A stretch of DNA of 64,000 nucleotides, taken from Casuarina equisetifolia (taxonomy: Eukaryota; Streptophyta; Magnoliopsida; Fagales; Casuarinaceae). The notes below the pieces were generated by a model. The model worked only from the letters and a program-made list of their open reading frames with translations. It was not told the origin of the DNA and did not search any database. The stretch lies in assembly GCA_028551475.1 (NCBI GenBank), contig CM052360.1:13628501-13692500 (forward strand), in the 5' to 3' direction. This document shows, one piece after another, positions 48,612 through 61,767 of this stretch (positions are counted from its first letter, which is position 1; every line of letters begins with the position of its first letter). A program made the translations under genes and the position numbers.

Positions 48612-49806
48612 TGAGGAGGCTATGCAATACATGCATGCAACGCAAATGTACTTGTTTTGACATTACTCATCCGTAGGTTACTTTAATTATCTATCACTCG
48701 GATGTTCAGTCAGGGTTTTGTAACCTATAAAGTACAATAAATAATATGAAGACCATATTATTATTAACCTTATTGATCACATCTTTTCTATTACTTACAT
48801 CCCAATTAATTGCTAACACAATCGCATATACACAATTAAATCCGTTATTGCCATGATCGTAGCCAAATCAAACATATTAAACATGTGACGTTTAATAAAT
48901 GTGCCAAACACACTCATCATTTGGGCCTCCATTTATAACAACATATAATTGGCCCATTTCAATCACAATTGAAGTCCACCAACAATACCTAAAATGTACG
49001 GGCCCAAATAACTCTGCCCATATATTTATAGTATTATAATCATATATGTATATTTTATATTATACAAATTATTTAATTGATGATATGAATTTATATAAAT
49101 ATATAAATTATTTAATTCATGATATGAATTTCAAACCAACAAACCCACCGGCTTATGCCTTCCTACACACGTACACTGACAAACCCACTAGCGTAAAGGT
49201 TTATACACACGTGCACCAACAAACCCACCGGTGCAAGGCTTCATACACATATCCTTTAACATACTAGTCTCACACCTAGTATCTATTTCACATGTGCAAT
49301 GTACAATCCTTGAGCGAACAACGCTCTTTGAAAATAAACACCATATATATAATACATAAATAAATGTGCGTCAAACAAACATAATAATTCTAACTAATTC
49401 GAACACCCCACCCACGCCAACCCAAAAAGTGGTCTTTCGTAGAGCTCTAGATATCAAATAAAATGCCATAAAACTTGGATCAGGTTGGCCTAAATTTATA
49501 CCAATAAATTCAGAACACACTTACATAGTGTTCTCATCCATTAGCATGGGCCTACTAGGGCTTTAAAAGCCCAAACCCAACATAAGCCTTCCTGCTTACT
49601 TCTAGAATAGGCCCAATGAGTTTAATGATTAAATTCAATTCTTTGTCCGTACTCACACCAATGAACAATAAATATGAACAAAGATGAAACCTAATGGTGG
49701 AGAGCCATGTGTCCACAGGCTGCTTAACGTTGCTATGGGCAGCCTGATACGGGTAGCTTGATACCCAATAGCAGCTCACCGCGTGGTGGCTCGCGGGAAT
49801 GGGCAA
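48612..49806. repeat. Long direct repeat, copy 2 (about 1.19 kb)
   Basis: This is the second copy of 46042-47205 in the same orientation, starting GAGGAGGCTATGCAATACATG. Near its end it carries a short insertion-like stretch (49725-49765, a duplicated GGGCAGCCTGATACGGGTAG-like motif) absent from copy 1. Confidence 0.85.
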
Positions 49807-52380
49807 AAAGGAGACAAGGTTTCATAAAGCTCATCAACATGTGGAGAAAATTTAGCTTTCTATGTGGTCGTCATACTTGCATTGTGTCAACTAAAGCCCT
49901 TTAGTTGTCAAGTTGTCTATAAATAGTGTCCATTAAGCTTTTAGGTATAGGTGTCAAGTTGTCTAAGATGGTGTCCGATAAGCTTTTAGGTGTCAAGTTG
50001 TCTATTCATGGTGTCCATTATAAATAGTAACACTTTGTTGGATAAATAGGAGTATATTTCCATGTAAGAGGTATTAAACATTTGAATCCCATTCTTGCCT
50101 TTTGCTCTCACCCTTGTCAACCTTTTAATATTATGTCGTTGTAAGCCATTTGTTGTATATAACTTGTCGTTGTGATTGGTCAATTACTAGTTGATTAATG
50201 CCCTTCACAAGGACAAGTGTTACCCAATGAAAAGTTGATACGGGAGCAACTATACTAACCCATGCTAATAGCCTAGCCTTGTTGAGTATCTTAACAATTA
50301 AATGTTTAGGTCACAACATGATCGAATGGGTCTAAGAAGCCTAAACTTGAAGGACTTTTCAGAGATTCTTTAAGAATTTTGATATGTTTAAGATTTCTTA
50401 ACTATTATTTTAGAGTTTTTAAATTGCTAAGGTTCTTAATTATCTATGATTTTCTTATTTGTTAAGATCTTTAATTTATTGGGATCCTATCCATGATTTG
50501 TTAGGATATTGATTTCCATGATTTTAGGGATCCTAGAAATTATCAAGATTAGGTTTTAAGGATTCTTGATCCTTTTAGAATTAAGTTTAGTTGTTTATTT
50601 ATAGAGAGTGTTATTTCAGTTGTAAGCATACTTTTGAGAACTTTTGAGGTTAAAAAGAATTTCATTTTTTTCAACCTTTTACATTCTTGCAACATCTTTA
50701 TGTTTTAGTCATTTATTTTCTAGTCTTTACCTTTCCAGCACTTTCAATTTCCAAAATTTCTGTTGTTATTTGTTGCCAATATTTTATAGTCCAAAGCTCA
50801 CTACATTGCCCATCACGCATCAAAAGTTCTAAGCCAATTAGTAATTGACCAATTACAACAAGAAGAAATGCATAGTGAAAAGTTTACAAAGACAAGAATG
50901 ATCAAAGGTTGACAAGGGTGACAACAAAAAGAAAGAACGTGTTGCTAATATTCCATGCCTCTCATATGGAATTATGCCAGTATTTATACAACAAAGTTTT
51001 ACTATTGGCTATCAAAAATTACAAGAAGGAATATAACAACATTAGTAAAGATTCTTTTATTTGTGTATAAACACGGGAAGTTCCTCACTTTGTACAAAAC
51101 TATATTAAATATAGTTATTTCTGCTATAACTATATTTATATCAAGTGTCACTATCATCTTTGTACATAAAGGAGGCAAATGGAGGCACGGTTTCGGAGAG
51201 CACATCAACACACGGAGAAAACTACATGAACCACATGAGGAAAATTTAACTTGATGTCCATTACACTTGCCATGTGTCAACTAAATGTTGACAAGGAAAT
51301 GTTCGATACCTCTCACGTGGAAATATGCCCCCAGTTATACAACAAAGTTTTACTATTGGCCAGCAAAAATTAGAAGAGGGAATATAACCATATTTGTAAA
51401 GATCATTCTATTTGTGTATAAATATGGGAAGTTCCTTACTTTTTACATAACTATATTAGATATAGCAATTTGTGTTATAACTATATTTATAACAAGTGTA
51501 ACTATCATCTTTGTACATAAAGGCGGCAAGGTTTCGTAGAGATCATCAACATATGGAGAAAATTTAACTTTCTTCGCGTCCATCACACTTGCAATGGGTC
51601 AACTAAATCCTTTTAGGTGTAAATTTGTGTATAAATGGGGTCCATTAAGCTTTTTGGTATCGAGTCGTTTATTCAAGGCGTCCATTATAAATAGTAAAAC
51701 TTTGTTATATAAATAAGATTATATTTCATATGAGAGGTATTGAACGTCTGTTTCCCGTTCTTTCCTTTTGCTCTCACCCTTGTCAATCTTTTAATATTCT
51801 CGTTGTTGTAAGCATTTTGTTATGTATAATTTGTCATTGTAATTGGTCAATTACTAGTTGATTGATGCCCCTCACAAGGACAAGTTATACCCAGCGAAAA
51901 GTTCTAAACCAATTACTAATTGACCAATTACAACCACAAGTTATATACAACGACAAGAATAATAAAAGGTTGACAAGGTTGACAAGGTTGACCGCAAAAA
52001 AAAAAAGGAACGGGATGCAAATGTTCGATACCTCTCACATGGAAATATGCCCCTATTTATACGACAAAGTTTTACTATTCATAGTGGAGACCATTAATAA
52101 ACAACTTCGAACCTAAAGCTTAATGGATTCAGTTCCCTCGTCTCCACCCCCTGTGTGAGTTAAAAGAAAAAGGGAAAAAAAAGTTTTAATGAACACCATT
52201 CATAAAAAACTTGATGCCTAGAAGGGTTTTAATTGACACATTGCAAGTGTCATGGACACACAGAAAGTTAAATTTTCACCACGTGTTTCATGTAATGTTC
52301 TCGTTGTGTTGATCAGCTCTGCTACACCGTGCCTCCATTTGCCTCTTTTATGTACAAAGATGATAATGACACTTGTCACT
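49807..52380. repeat. Cluster of foldback-type inverted repeats
   Basis: A module carrying CCTCTCACATGGAAATATGCC and ACAAAGTTTTACTATT occurs in plus orientation at about 50953, 51307 and 52028. It occurs in minus orientation at about 50020 and 51695. The tightest pair, 51681-51885 against about 51893-52089, forms a long palindrome of roughly 200-base arms around the sequence GATTGATGCCCCTCACAAGG. No transposase is present. This fits foldback or long-TIR non-autonomous DNA elements. Confidence 0.7.
50306..50660 (+). mobile_element. LTR fragment related to families A and G
   Basis: It shares TCACAACATGATCGAATGGG, AAGAAGCCTAAACTTGAAGG and the AGTGTTATTTCAGTTGTAAGCA region with the LTRs at 37107 and 38791. 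Neither LTR end is intact. It lies inside the foldback cluster. Confidence 0.6.
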
Positions 52381-52994
52381 TGTTATTGAAAACGAAAGTT
52401 CATCTCCAATGAGGCAAAAAATCGAAGATTTATATAGACATATCAAGAACAACAAAAACAATAAATGAACAAAATTAAGAGCAAAAGGCATGTATTGTTC
52501 TTAGCATCTATGTCAAAGATCAAAAACGTGGAATCCAATCATCTAAGTATAGTGTTTCTCCTTTAGTTTCCTTCTTATACATTAGCTTGACGAGATTATC
52601 AAGCAAGGAATTTCGAGAGTTTTCTTATGAGGATTTTTTTTAAGCGTCTTATGAACTCTCCACATCTCCCTTAATTTATAGAATTTCCAGCCTAGGCACC
52701 TAACAAAACTTTGGATATCCAAGCGAAACGTAACTCGGATCTGACTCCACACAGAGAATACCCAAGTACCCACGACCTATCTCTTGCGACTTACACCTCC
52801 AAAGAACCTAGAACATCGTTGTGCTTCTTAAAAGGAAAATAGAAAAAGGAAAGGGCCGAACATAATCGCAAAATTTGTCTTCCTCCTCTCAAAATCAAAT
52901 CCCCAAAATCTTCCATGATAGTACCTTGATTCTTAAAGAAATTTCTTCTATGATTCATGGGTAAATGATAACAATATTAATTGCAAAAGGTTAC
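52381..52994. other. Unassigned spacer
   Basis: No gene, repeat partner or domain is seen. A minus-strand frame of 63 codons (52582-52773) has no recognisable similarity. Confidence 0.3.
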
Positions 52995-53523
52995 TGTTGG
53001 AGGGCTAGAGTTCTATAAGAAAATAAGCCAATCTTAAAGAAGGTCCATCCAATTGAATGAGAATTTTGAAGCTATCTTGAAATCGATTCAAAAGGTCTAC
53101 ATTCTATAAGAAGGTTTCATTTATTTTACAAGCAATAGTGTTCTTTAGAATATACTTTATTACTGCTTGTATTTACCCTAAGCAATAGGGGGTTTAGTTG
53201 TTTACTTCAATCTTGTGCTTCATCATATACTTTTTGATTGTTGAAGTAAATTGTTACAATTGTGTTTGAAATACTAGATTGTTTGAGGTTAGATTGTAAT
53301 CCTAGGATTACCCTACATTTGTAATTGTGAATATCAAAGGTACCCTTTAATGATTTTACTAAAGGAGGTGGAGTCGAGCCTATTGAGAAGCCTAATTCAC
53401 TTTAAAATTTATGGTGTCCAATTTGCTTGTTTCTGCTGCATATTTAATTGTTCATCAAAAATTAAAAGAAAAATCAGACACACCTAATTCAACCCCCTTT
53501 CTTAGGTGACTTTGATCTTAACA
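52995..53523 (+). mobile_element. Copia-type LTR (family E)
   Basis: It starts TGTTGGAGGGCTAG and ends CTTTGATCTTAACA after a CACCTAATTCAACCCCCTTT stretch, the usual layout of a Copia LTR end. Gag-like sequence of the next element begins immediately after it, without a visible primer-binding site. It may therefore be a solo LTR or a displaced 5' LTR. Confidence 0.55.
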
Positions 53524-56500
53524 GTGTATATGTGGCTGAATATAACAAGATTTCTTCATTTGAAACTATAAATGAAATTTGGAAAAAGTTAGAAGTTGAA
53601 TTTGAAGGAACAAGCAAAGTTACAACCTTTAGAATATCATTGCTTGTACAAGAATATGAATTATTTTGTATGAAACCATAACTAAGATGTTTTAAAGATT
53701 TAGTGATATTGTGAATGAGTTGAAATTACTTGGAAAAATCTATAAGAATAGTGTGTTGGTTAAGAAGGTGTTAGGATGCTTGTCTAAAATATGGGATGTA
53801 AAGAAAGTAGCTATTTAGGAAGCTCATGATCTACATAAATTATCTCTTGATGAATTGTTAGGATCTCTCAAGGCATATGAACTGAACCTTAAACATGGGG
53901 AAATTGAAAATGAAGAGGCTAAGGCATATAGAAATGCAACTTTTAAGGCAATTGTAAAAGATAGCTCCATATCTAAATCTAAGGTAGATGAGTTAGCAAT
54001 GTTAGCTATAAAAAATTTAGAAAAATCTATAGGAGAGAAAAAAGGAAAAAGGAAGGAAATACTAGATCCTAGAGACAACATGTGTTTTGAGTGTAGGAAA
54101 CCTAGTCACATCAGAGCTAACTGTCCCAAATTGAAAAATAAAGGTGGAACAGCATAAAAATACAAGAACAAGGTAATGATGGAAGCATGGGAAAATGAGT
54201 CATCCCCTTCTTCTTCATTTGAAGAAGAGGAACCAAAAACTGAAAAGCAAATCTGTGTCTAATTGAAAAGTCTAATGGCAAATGAAGAAACAAAGGTAAA
54301 ATCTTTGCTTTCTAATGATTTGACTAATGAAATGTGAAATCGATATTTTCTAAGTTACTATTTTATGCTAGGAAATTGAAAAATAAATGTGCTATGCTTG
54401 AATCAGAAAATAAAATGATAAAAGAAAAGAATTATAAAATAAAAACAGATTTTGTATGTAAAACTAATATTGAAAATGAAAAGACTACTTAAAGAAAAGG
54501 TTGAAAATATAGAAAATATCTTAAAGTCTTTTGCTTATGGGAATAAGATGGTTGAAAATATTCTAACATCACAACAAGGGATATATGATAAAGCTGGACT
54601 AGGCTATAATTAGAATCTAAAAGCAAAGATCTTTACAAAACTTTTTCAAACAAATTGTGCACATGCTAGAAATAACTTAGTGTGTAAATTTTACAAATAT
54701 GTTGGTCACCATATTTCAAATTGTCCCAATATACTAAACATACCTTATAAAATTAAACAAAAGTGGATTCATCAATTTATTTGTGATACTAACTGTGAAG
54801 GACCCAAGACAAGATGGGTACCTAGAACTCTAACCACTACATTTGTGTCTACAGGTTTCCATTGAAAAATATAAAGTGCAACAATCTTCCTAATGGTACC
54901 TAGACAATGCTATTCACATCATATGACTAGAGAAAAGGATGACTTTTCAATTATAAATGAACAACTTAGAGGAAAGGTATCTTTTGGAGGGAATTCCAAA
55001 GGAAAAATTTAGGGTTACGGTATTATAGGTAATCTAAATTCCTTCCATATTGCTAATGTGATATTTGTATGTGGTTTGAAATATAAATTGTTGAGCATTA
55101 GGCAATTGTGTGATAAAGTGTTCAGTATTAGGTTCAAATCATCTAGCTACATTATCAAAAGTAATAAGAGGAATGTAAGATTAGTTGGGAAAAGAGTAGG
55201 AAACATTTATGTTATAAATTTGCATTTAACTTTTAAAAGTGAGACACGTCTTGCTATGAATAACTCTAATGATTGTTAGTTGTGGCATAAATGACTAAGG
55301 CATGCTGGTATTAAAACCATATAAAAACTTTGAAGAAAAGAACAAGTTCTAGGATTGCCTAAGAAAAAGTTTAATGAAAATAGGATCTGTCATGCATGTG
55401 TGAAAGGAAAACAACATAAATTGAGTTTTACATCAAAGGAGGATGTAACCATCACATGACCATTATAGCTCAGACATATGGATCTTTTTAGGCCAATTAG
55501 GACACCAAGCCTAGGAAATAATAGGTATGCATTAGTTACTGTGGATGACTACTCTAGATACATTTGGATATACTTATTGTCTAGCAAGGATGAAACTTTC
55601 AATAAGTTTGTCTACTTTTGCAAAAATATTCAAAATGAAAAATGGCTCATCATATGTAAAATCAAAACTAATCATGATGGGGAATTTGAAAATAGATACT
55701 TTGAAAATTATTGCACATAAAATGGTATTAGGCACAATTTTTCATCTCCTAAGACACCACAACAAAATCGAGCGATAGATAGGAAAAATAGAACAATTCA
55801 AAAGATGGCTAGAACTCACATAAAATGGTATTAGGCACAACTTTTCATCTCCTAGGACACCACAACAAAATGGAGTGATAGATAGGAAAAATAGAACAAT
55901 TCGAAAGACGGCTAGAACAATGTTGTGTGATAAAAATTTACCAAAATATTTTTAAGGGGAAGTTGCTTATACCACATGTTACATTTCAAACCAAGTGTTT
56001 ATTAGACCAATATTGAAACAACCTTCTTTTGAATTGTTTTTTGAAAAAAAAAAAAGCCCAACATTTCATACTTACACTCTTTTGGATGTAAATGTTTGGT
56101 TTTGAATAATGGAAAATAATCTTTGGGGAAGTTTGATTCTAGAAGTGACGAGGCCATTTTCCTAAGATATTCTCAATCTAGTAAAGCTTATAAGATGTAT
56201 AGTAAGTGAACTCTTGTAGTAGAAGAATCCATTCATGTAGTCTTTGATGAGGATGGAATAAAACTTGTAAATCTAGGAAATAGTTAAGAAGAAGCTTCTA
56301 CCATGTAGCTTATTGAACATATAGAAATAAATAAGGGATAGGAAAATGAGCTTGTAGTCGAAAATGAATAAACATAACCTAGTTTTCCTAGAGTTAGAAA
56401 TGAAATGGATCTATCTCAAATAGTATATAGTATTAATAAAGTATCTACCATATCAAAAACTAGAAATATCTATGAGTTTGTAGCTATTCTATCAAAAATT

Positions 56501-57660
56501 GAACCAAAAAGGATTGATGAAGCACTTAAGGATAAAGATTGGATAATGGTCATGTAGGAAGAATTGAATCAATTTGTAAAATGTAAGGTATGGACATTGG
56601 TGCCAAAACCAATATATCATACAATGATAGGAACTAAGTGGGAATATAGAAATAAGATGGATAAGTATGGCATAGTTACAAGAAACAAAGCTAGGTTAGT
56701 AGCTCAAGAATATAGTCAAGAGGAGGGCATAGATTATGATGAAACATTTGCTTTCGTGGCTAAAATAAAAGTTATTAAGGTGTTGCCTGCACTTACTTGT
56801 TACAAAGATTTTAAATTATATCAAATGGATGTTAAAAGTGCATTCTTAAATGGGATAATCAAAGAAGATGTGTATGTTAAAAAACCTCTAGGGTTTGAAG
56901 ATCCTTTATTGCCTAATCATGTTTTAAAATTGAATAAAGCTTTGTATAGGTTAAAGCAAGCTTCACAGGCTTGGTATAAAAAACTAAGTAATTTCTTACT
57001 TCAAAATGGGTCCGTGAAAGGAAGAATAGATCATACACTTTTTGTTAAAAATCAAGGGGGTGATAAGTTAATTCCTTAAGTATATATGGATGATATCATC
57101 TTTGGATCAACAAAAGATGAGCTATGTAAAGAACTTGCAAATAAAATGAAAGAGGAGTTTGCAATGAGTATTATGGGTGAGTTGAATTACTTCCTTGGAT
57201 TGTAAATCAAGCAAACTAAACGTGGTATATTCATTTGTTAGTCCAAGTTCATAAAGGAGATTTTAAAATTGCTTACTTTTGAGAATGTTAAAGTTATATC
57301 TATGCCCATGAGCACTTCTCTCACACTTGAATTGGAAGATAATAGCACAGAAATAGACTTCAAACTATACAAAAGCATGATCAGATCTTTGTTATGTCTA
57401 ACAACATCTAGACTTGACATTTTATTTAGTGTTTGTTTCTATGCTCGAAATCAAGCACATCCGAAAGAAGTTCACTTGACATTGGTCAAACATATTTTTA
57501 GATATCTAAAGGATATGACAAATCTAGGGATGTGGTATCCTAAGGGATCCACCTTTGATTTACATTTTTACATTGATGTTGATTATATTGGATGCAAACT
57601 GGATAGAAGAAGTACTAATGGTGTAAGCTTAATAGAGCTTTTGATTTGTAAAAGCAAGTT
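53524..57660 (+). mobile_element. Ty1/Copia element interior (SIRE-like), broken
   Basis: Plus-strand order is gag (about 53530-54160) with the CFECRKPSHIRANC zinc knuckle, protease region and integrase (about 55058-55900; YALVTVDDYSRYIWIYLL), and reverse transcriptase (56564-57640; YQMDVKSAFLNG and GFEDP). Gag-integrase-RT order places it in Ty1/Copia, and the RT blocks resemble the SIRE lineage. It has many breaks and lacks a normal end, so it is an inactive fossil. Confidence 0.85.
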
Positions 57661-58034
57661 GTAAAGTGTGATTTTGCTTGTAACAATAAATTATAAGCTA
57701 TAGTTGTTTGCTATTGAGACCATATAGTCTTAAGTTGTTATTGTGTTGTATTGAAAAGCTATGTGTGGCTGGTTATTTAAGAAGTGGATTGTAGATCTTT
57801 GTGTTCAATGAACAAAAGGCCAAGGTGTACTAAACTATAGGAGTACAACTTTCATAAAGTAGTAAAAGGATTATCTTACTATTGGTAAGAAAAGGTGGAA
57901 GTAGGTTTAAAAGGAGGTTGAACCACCTAAACAATTTTGTGCATTGTTTTTATATATTGTTAACTTTTTAGCATGAGTAAGAATAACCCAATCCAACCCC
58001 TCCTCCCCTCTTGTTGGGTTAAGCCATGCCAACA
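57661..58034 (+). mobile_element. End of a family B LTR
   Basis: The stretch GGTGGAAGTAGGTTTAAAAG to CTTGTTGGGTTAAGCCATGC and its end CCAACA at 58034 match the final part of the family B LTRs in plus orientation. It stands at the end of the Copia element and may be the rest of its 3' LTR. Confidence 0.65.
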
Positions 58035-60006
58035 ATAATAAATGGGGATAGCTTACAATCTTGCCTCTATGATAAAGAATACTAGCAATAGGGCTAGATC
58101 TTCAAATACACACTTTATCCCACTGTTGTTCAGTTTTTGTTTGCATAAGCTTCCATGCAGGCTTGACTAGCCTAAAGATGTGAATGGACCAACTGTACCT
58201 TCTACACACACTCTTGTAAAAAGTCCTTAGCAATCTCATCATTAGTGGCACCATAGTTATGATAAGGAGGTTGGCTTGGCTTATAACCATGTAAGGGTTT
58301 AAAAAGGGTCATTTGAAGGAAAGGATGGTAATTGGTGTTGTACCAACACTCTACCAAGACAAGCCATGAATACCATTTCTTAGGCCTTTCTCCATTAGAG
58401 CATCTTAGATACTATTCCAATTCTAATTTACTCTTTCTATCTATCCATCTATTTAAGGGTGATAGGATGTACCATGATGGAGTTTCACACCTAAAATCCT
58501 AAATAATTCTTCCTAACATTTACTTAGAAATAAGACATCTTTATCACTCATTATTATTGTTGGAAACCATGCAATTTTCCCACTCTATCCATAAAGGCAA
58601 TGGCCACTTGAGAAGCTGAGAAAGGGTGACTTAACCCTATCAAGTGGGCAGACTTTGTGAAACAATCTACTACCACAAAAATGGTATCCTTACCATTACT
58701 TTTGGGCAACCTTTTAATGAAATCCATACTAATCTCTTGTCATGCCTGACTTAGAAGCAATAATGGTTGTAATTAATGAGTGCACACTATTATTTTAGAC
58801 TTATGTTCTAGATTGGTAGTACATGTTGACAAGTTGGCTAAGTGAGTAAAAGTTAGACTCCTATGTGCTAGACTAGTAGTATAGGCTAATGAACTAAGTT
58901 GTGCAAGTACGATTCCACCCAACCTAGTTTTCTTTGTTGTTAGGTCATCTACTTAGGTGGTGCCTATCCTAGTTGCCATTTTCATTCATTGTAATTGAAT
59001 TTCTTTAAATGTAACTAACCTCTTTAATAAAAGGGAACGTTACTTTCTTATTATGATTGTAACAACTATGTTATTAAATAATATTATTGCTATGATCTAA
59101 TATTTATAATTATAACATTAGTCTTAATGTAGATGTCTACGATTTGGAATTATAAATGTACCGATTCAATGATCCTAGTTTAAATTCTAAGTAACGTCTA
59201 TCATAAATGTGTAACCAATACTACTTTGAATTCTCAAGAAAAGGCTAACATCAATATAAAGGAAACCTCTTAGCTTCTTTCCTCATAGAATTCACCCAAA
59301 CTTTTATTATACTCAACACTTTTGTTTTCATCTTAAAGTTAGTCCCTCGAAGTAATCCTGGTTGGAAGGCTAATTCAGTTTCTAGCTTGAAACTGAATGC
59401 TGAACGGATTTCACTTTAAGTCTGTTATACTTATACTTTTGACAAATGTCACACTAATATACACATGTAACTACCATTTTTTTTATAACAGGCCAAGAAA
59501 TACTTGAATGACCATTTATTCCTGAATCATGTAAGTGTTAGATAATGGTTTCATGCAATGTTCCATGGTTCCCCACCACTATTCTACCATTGTACCTCAA
59601 CACCCCATTGCTCAAACTATATCGTAAATGACTAGCAGGATTCATGGCAAGGCCTTTTAGAATGGGCTTTAATTTTTCATCCCCTTCATAATTCTACAAC
59701 ACCAGTTAAACCCAAAGTGGCTCAAAGGTAAAGGTAGCTTGTAACTCTAAGTTTTTAGCTTCTAAAGGAAACATAGAAAGTGTATTTACTACTTGATTCT
59801 CATTACCTTTATGGTACTAAATCTTATAATTAAACCGTAAGAGCTTGGTAAGCCATTTATGTTGTGTAGGTGTAGTAACTCTGTGTTTTGACAAATTTTT
59901 CAAACTAGAATGATCAATTTTGATTATAAAATGATTAACTAACATATAAGATCTCCATTTTTGCATTATCATCACAATAGCCAGCAACTTCTTCATATGT
60001 GAAAAG
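58035..60006 (-). mobile_element. Ty3/Gypsy pol fragment (RNase H, integrase)
   Basis: Minus strand: an RNase H part at 59817-60006 (KKLLAIVMIMQKWRSYML, then QHKWLTKLL) and an integrase core at about 58540-58760 (MDFIKRLPKSNGKDTIFVVV). Integrase flanks run down to about 58100. A Copia element adjoins it at 60007, and a family C LTR separates RNase H from integrase. It is a broken fragment; the rest of its pol is expected beyond the window. Confidence 0.75.
58760..59445 (+). mobile_element. Solo LTR (family C) inside the Gypsy fragment
   Basis: It shares with the reverse complement of 7262-7953 the TTTTCTTTGTTGTTAGGTC block, the AATAAAAGGGAACGTTAC block and the ending region with CTAGCTTGAAACTG. 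The integrase sequence continues on both sides. Borders are accurate to perhaps ten bases, and no clear target duplication was found. Confidence 0.6.
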
Positions 60007-61767
60007 TGTTGGGTTTTATAGCTTAACAAGAAAGGGGGTTAAATTGTTAAACTGATAATATTATGCTATTGTTAGCAGTAAAAATTTAATCCAAATATAT
60101 AGACAAGTCACACAAGTAACACTAGTATCAAGTAAGTAATTTTCAACCAAATGACGCTTTATTTCTAGATTAGGTAGCAAGTTATCTAGAATATTTTAAC
60201 ATACATATGTATATCTAATGAGCTGATCGGTTAGTATCAAACAAGTAATAATGTAACAAGCAGCAAATATTAGGAGATATTTAAATCAATGGAAAGCAAG
60301 GAAACAACCACCATATTTACCATGGTGGTTCAGCACTCAATCCTTGAATACTATGTCCACCCTCTTCTTCTTCAATCCAACCGAGTGAAGTCTCTTTTAC
60401 TCAACCAGATTAGGAAAAAATGTTCTTCCTAATCCAAATAATTCCCTTTCAAGGAATTCTCAAGCACAGTTACAAATTATGATCAAAAGATCATGTACAG
60501 ATGCAAATCCCTAAATAATAGTTTGAGGGATATTGCTAATTAGAGGAGCTATTCTAGTATAGATAACAAAGTTTTAAGCTCCTATCACGAAATCTCCAAT
60601 TTTAGTAAATTAGAGGTTCAGATTTCTCCCAATATTTATGTGCAATAAATATTTTCAAATGTAATCAGCATATAAATAATGTTATATACGGTACAATCAA
60701 TTAGATAATCATAGGATAAGCCAAATAAGTAAATACCACTGAATCCTTGTAAGTCACCAAGAAATGAGCGAACTTGAATCAAGTAATGAGTGAGCTCAAG
60801 AGATTGTTTCATTGTAAAGAGAACACTTTAAATGGTTGTATATCATCAATCAATCAATCTCTTCACGCATGCGTCCCTTTAAATAGAGAACAAATCTATG
60901 ACCTTTAGATCAAACCTGAGTCGTAGCCTTCTTCCTATTAGGAATAGTAAACTATTTATCAAATCAACCTCATATCACTTCTCAAAGTTAAAATCTGACC
61001 ATTTTGACATCCAGTCTCCTCCAAAATCCTTATGTTAAGGATTCGGCACTAGAGAGAACAAAGGTGTCACCGAAGGCTTATTTATCTTCAAAAGGCAACG
61101 ACTAGGACACATAGTCGAGACCTTTCTTATGCATACCTCTGATTAGTTAGACGATGCTGTAGTAAATGCGCCTCTGATAAGTTAGATGACACTATAGCAA
61201 ATGCGACTCTGATAAGTTAGACAATGCCGTAGCATCAAGTGATCAGAGTAAGAAGTAGGTAGGGCTTCTACATCAGATGTGGGCTGTGTCACAAATCAAT
61301 GGTCTAGTAGCGTGTAAAGTCCAACACGTAATTATAATCTAATATCATCATCAAGGTCCGACAATATGAACATAGTCCAATAATGTAAGCACGGTCCAAT
61401 AATATGAGTTTTTAGCAAGTTCACATTATAGTGTAATATATATCTTAGCTTGAATTAAAATCAAGCTAGAATCAAGGCTCCTCATGTTCCTACAAGTGCA
61501 TAAAGCCAAGTATCATTTTTCTTAAAAAAATGTTCTAATATATTTTTGGCATCAGCATCATATACAAATATATTTCTCAAAAAGTACTTTAAGAAGATGT
61601 TTTATGAAGGAATGTAGGAACCCGGTCACTTTATAATATCATTAATTGATATTATAATTTGTACACTTTTTACTTCCTATGATTTTCTTTTGCACCTATA
61701 AAAAACATATTTAAGAATTATATTCACAAATATATTTTTATCATAACAAAACCCTTAATTTCTAACA
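60007..61767 (-). mobile_element. 3' LTR of the SIRE-like Copia element (family B)
   Basis: On the minus strand it starts TGTTAGAAATTAAGG at 61767, directly after the purine tract AAAAAGGGGGAGA. It ends TATAAAACCCAACA at 60007 (1761 bases). It anchors family B to a Copia element, because Copia RNase H and RT follow upstream on the same strand. Confidence 0.85.

Noticed and set aside
51862-52116. Plus-strand 84-codon frame in the foldback cluster
   Set aside because: It spans the palindrome centre and one arm, which explains it. There is no protein similarity.
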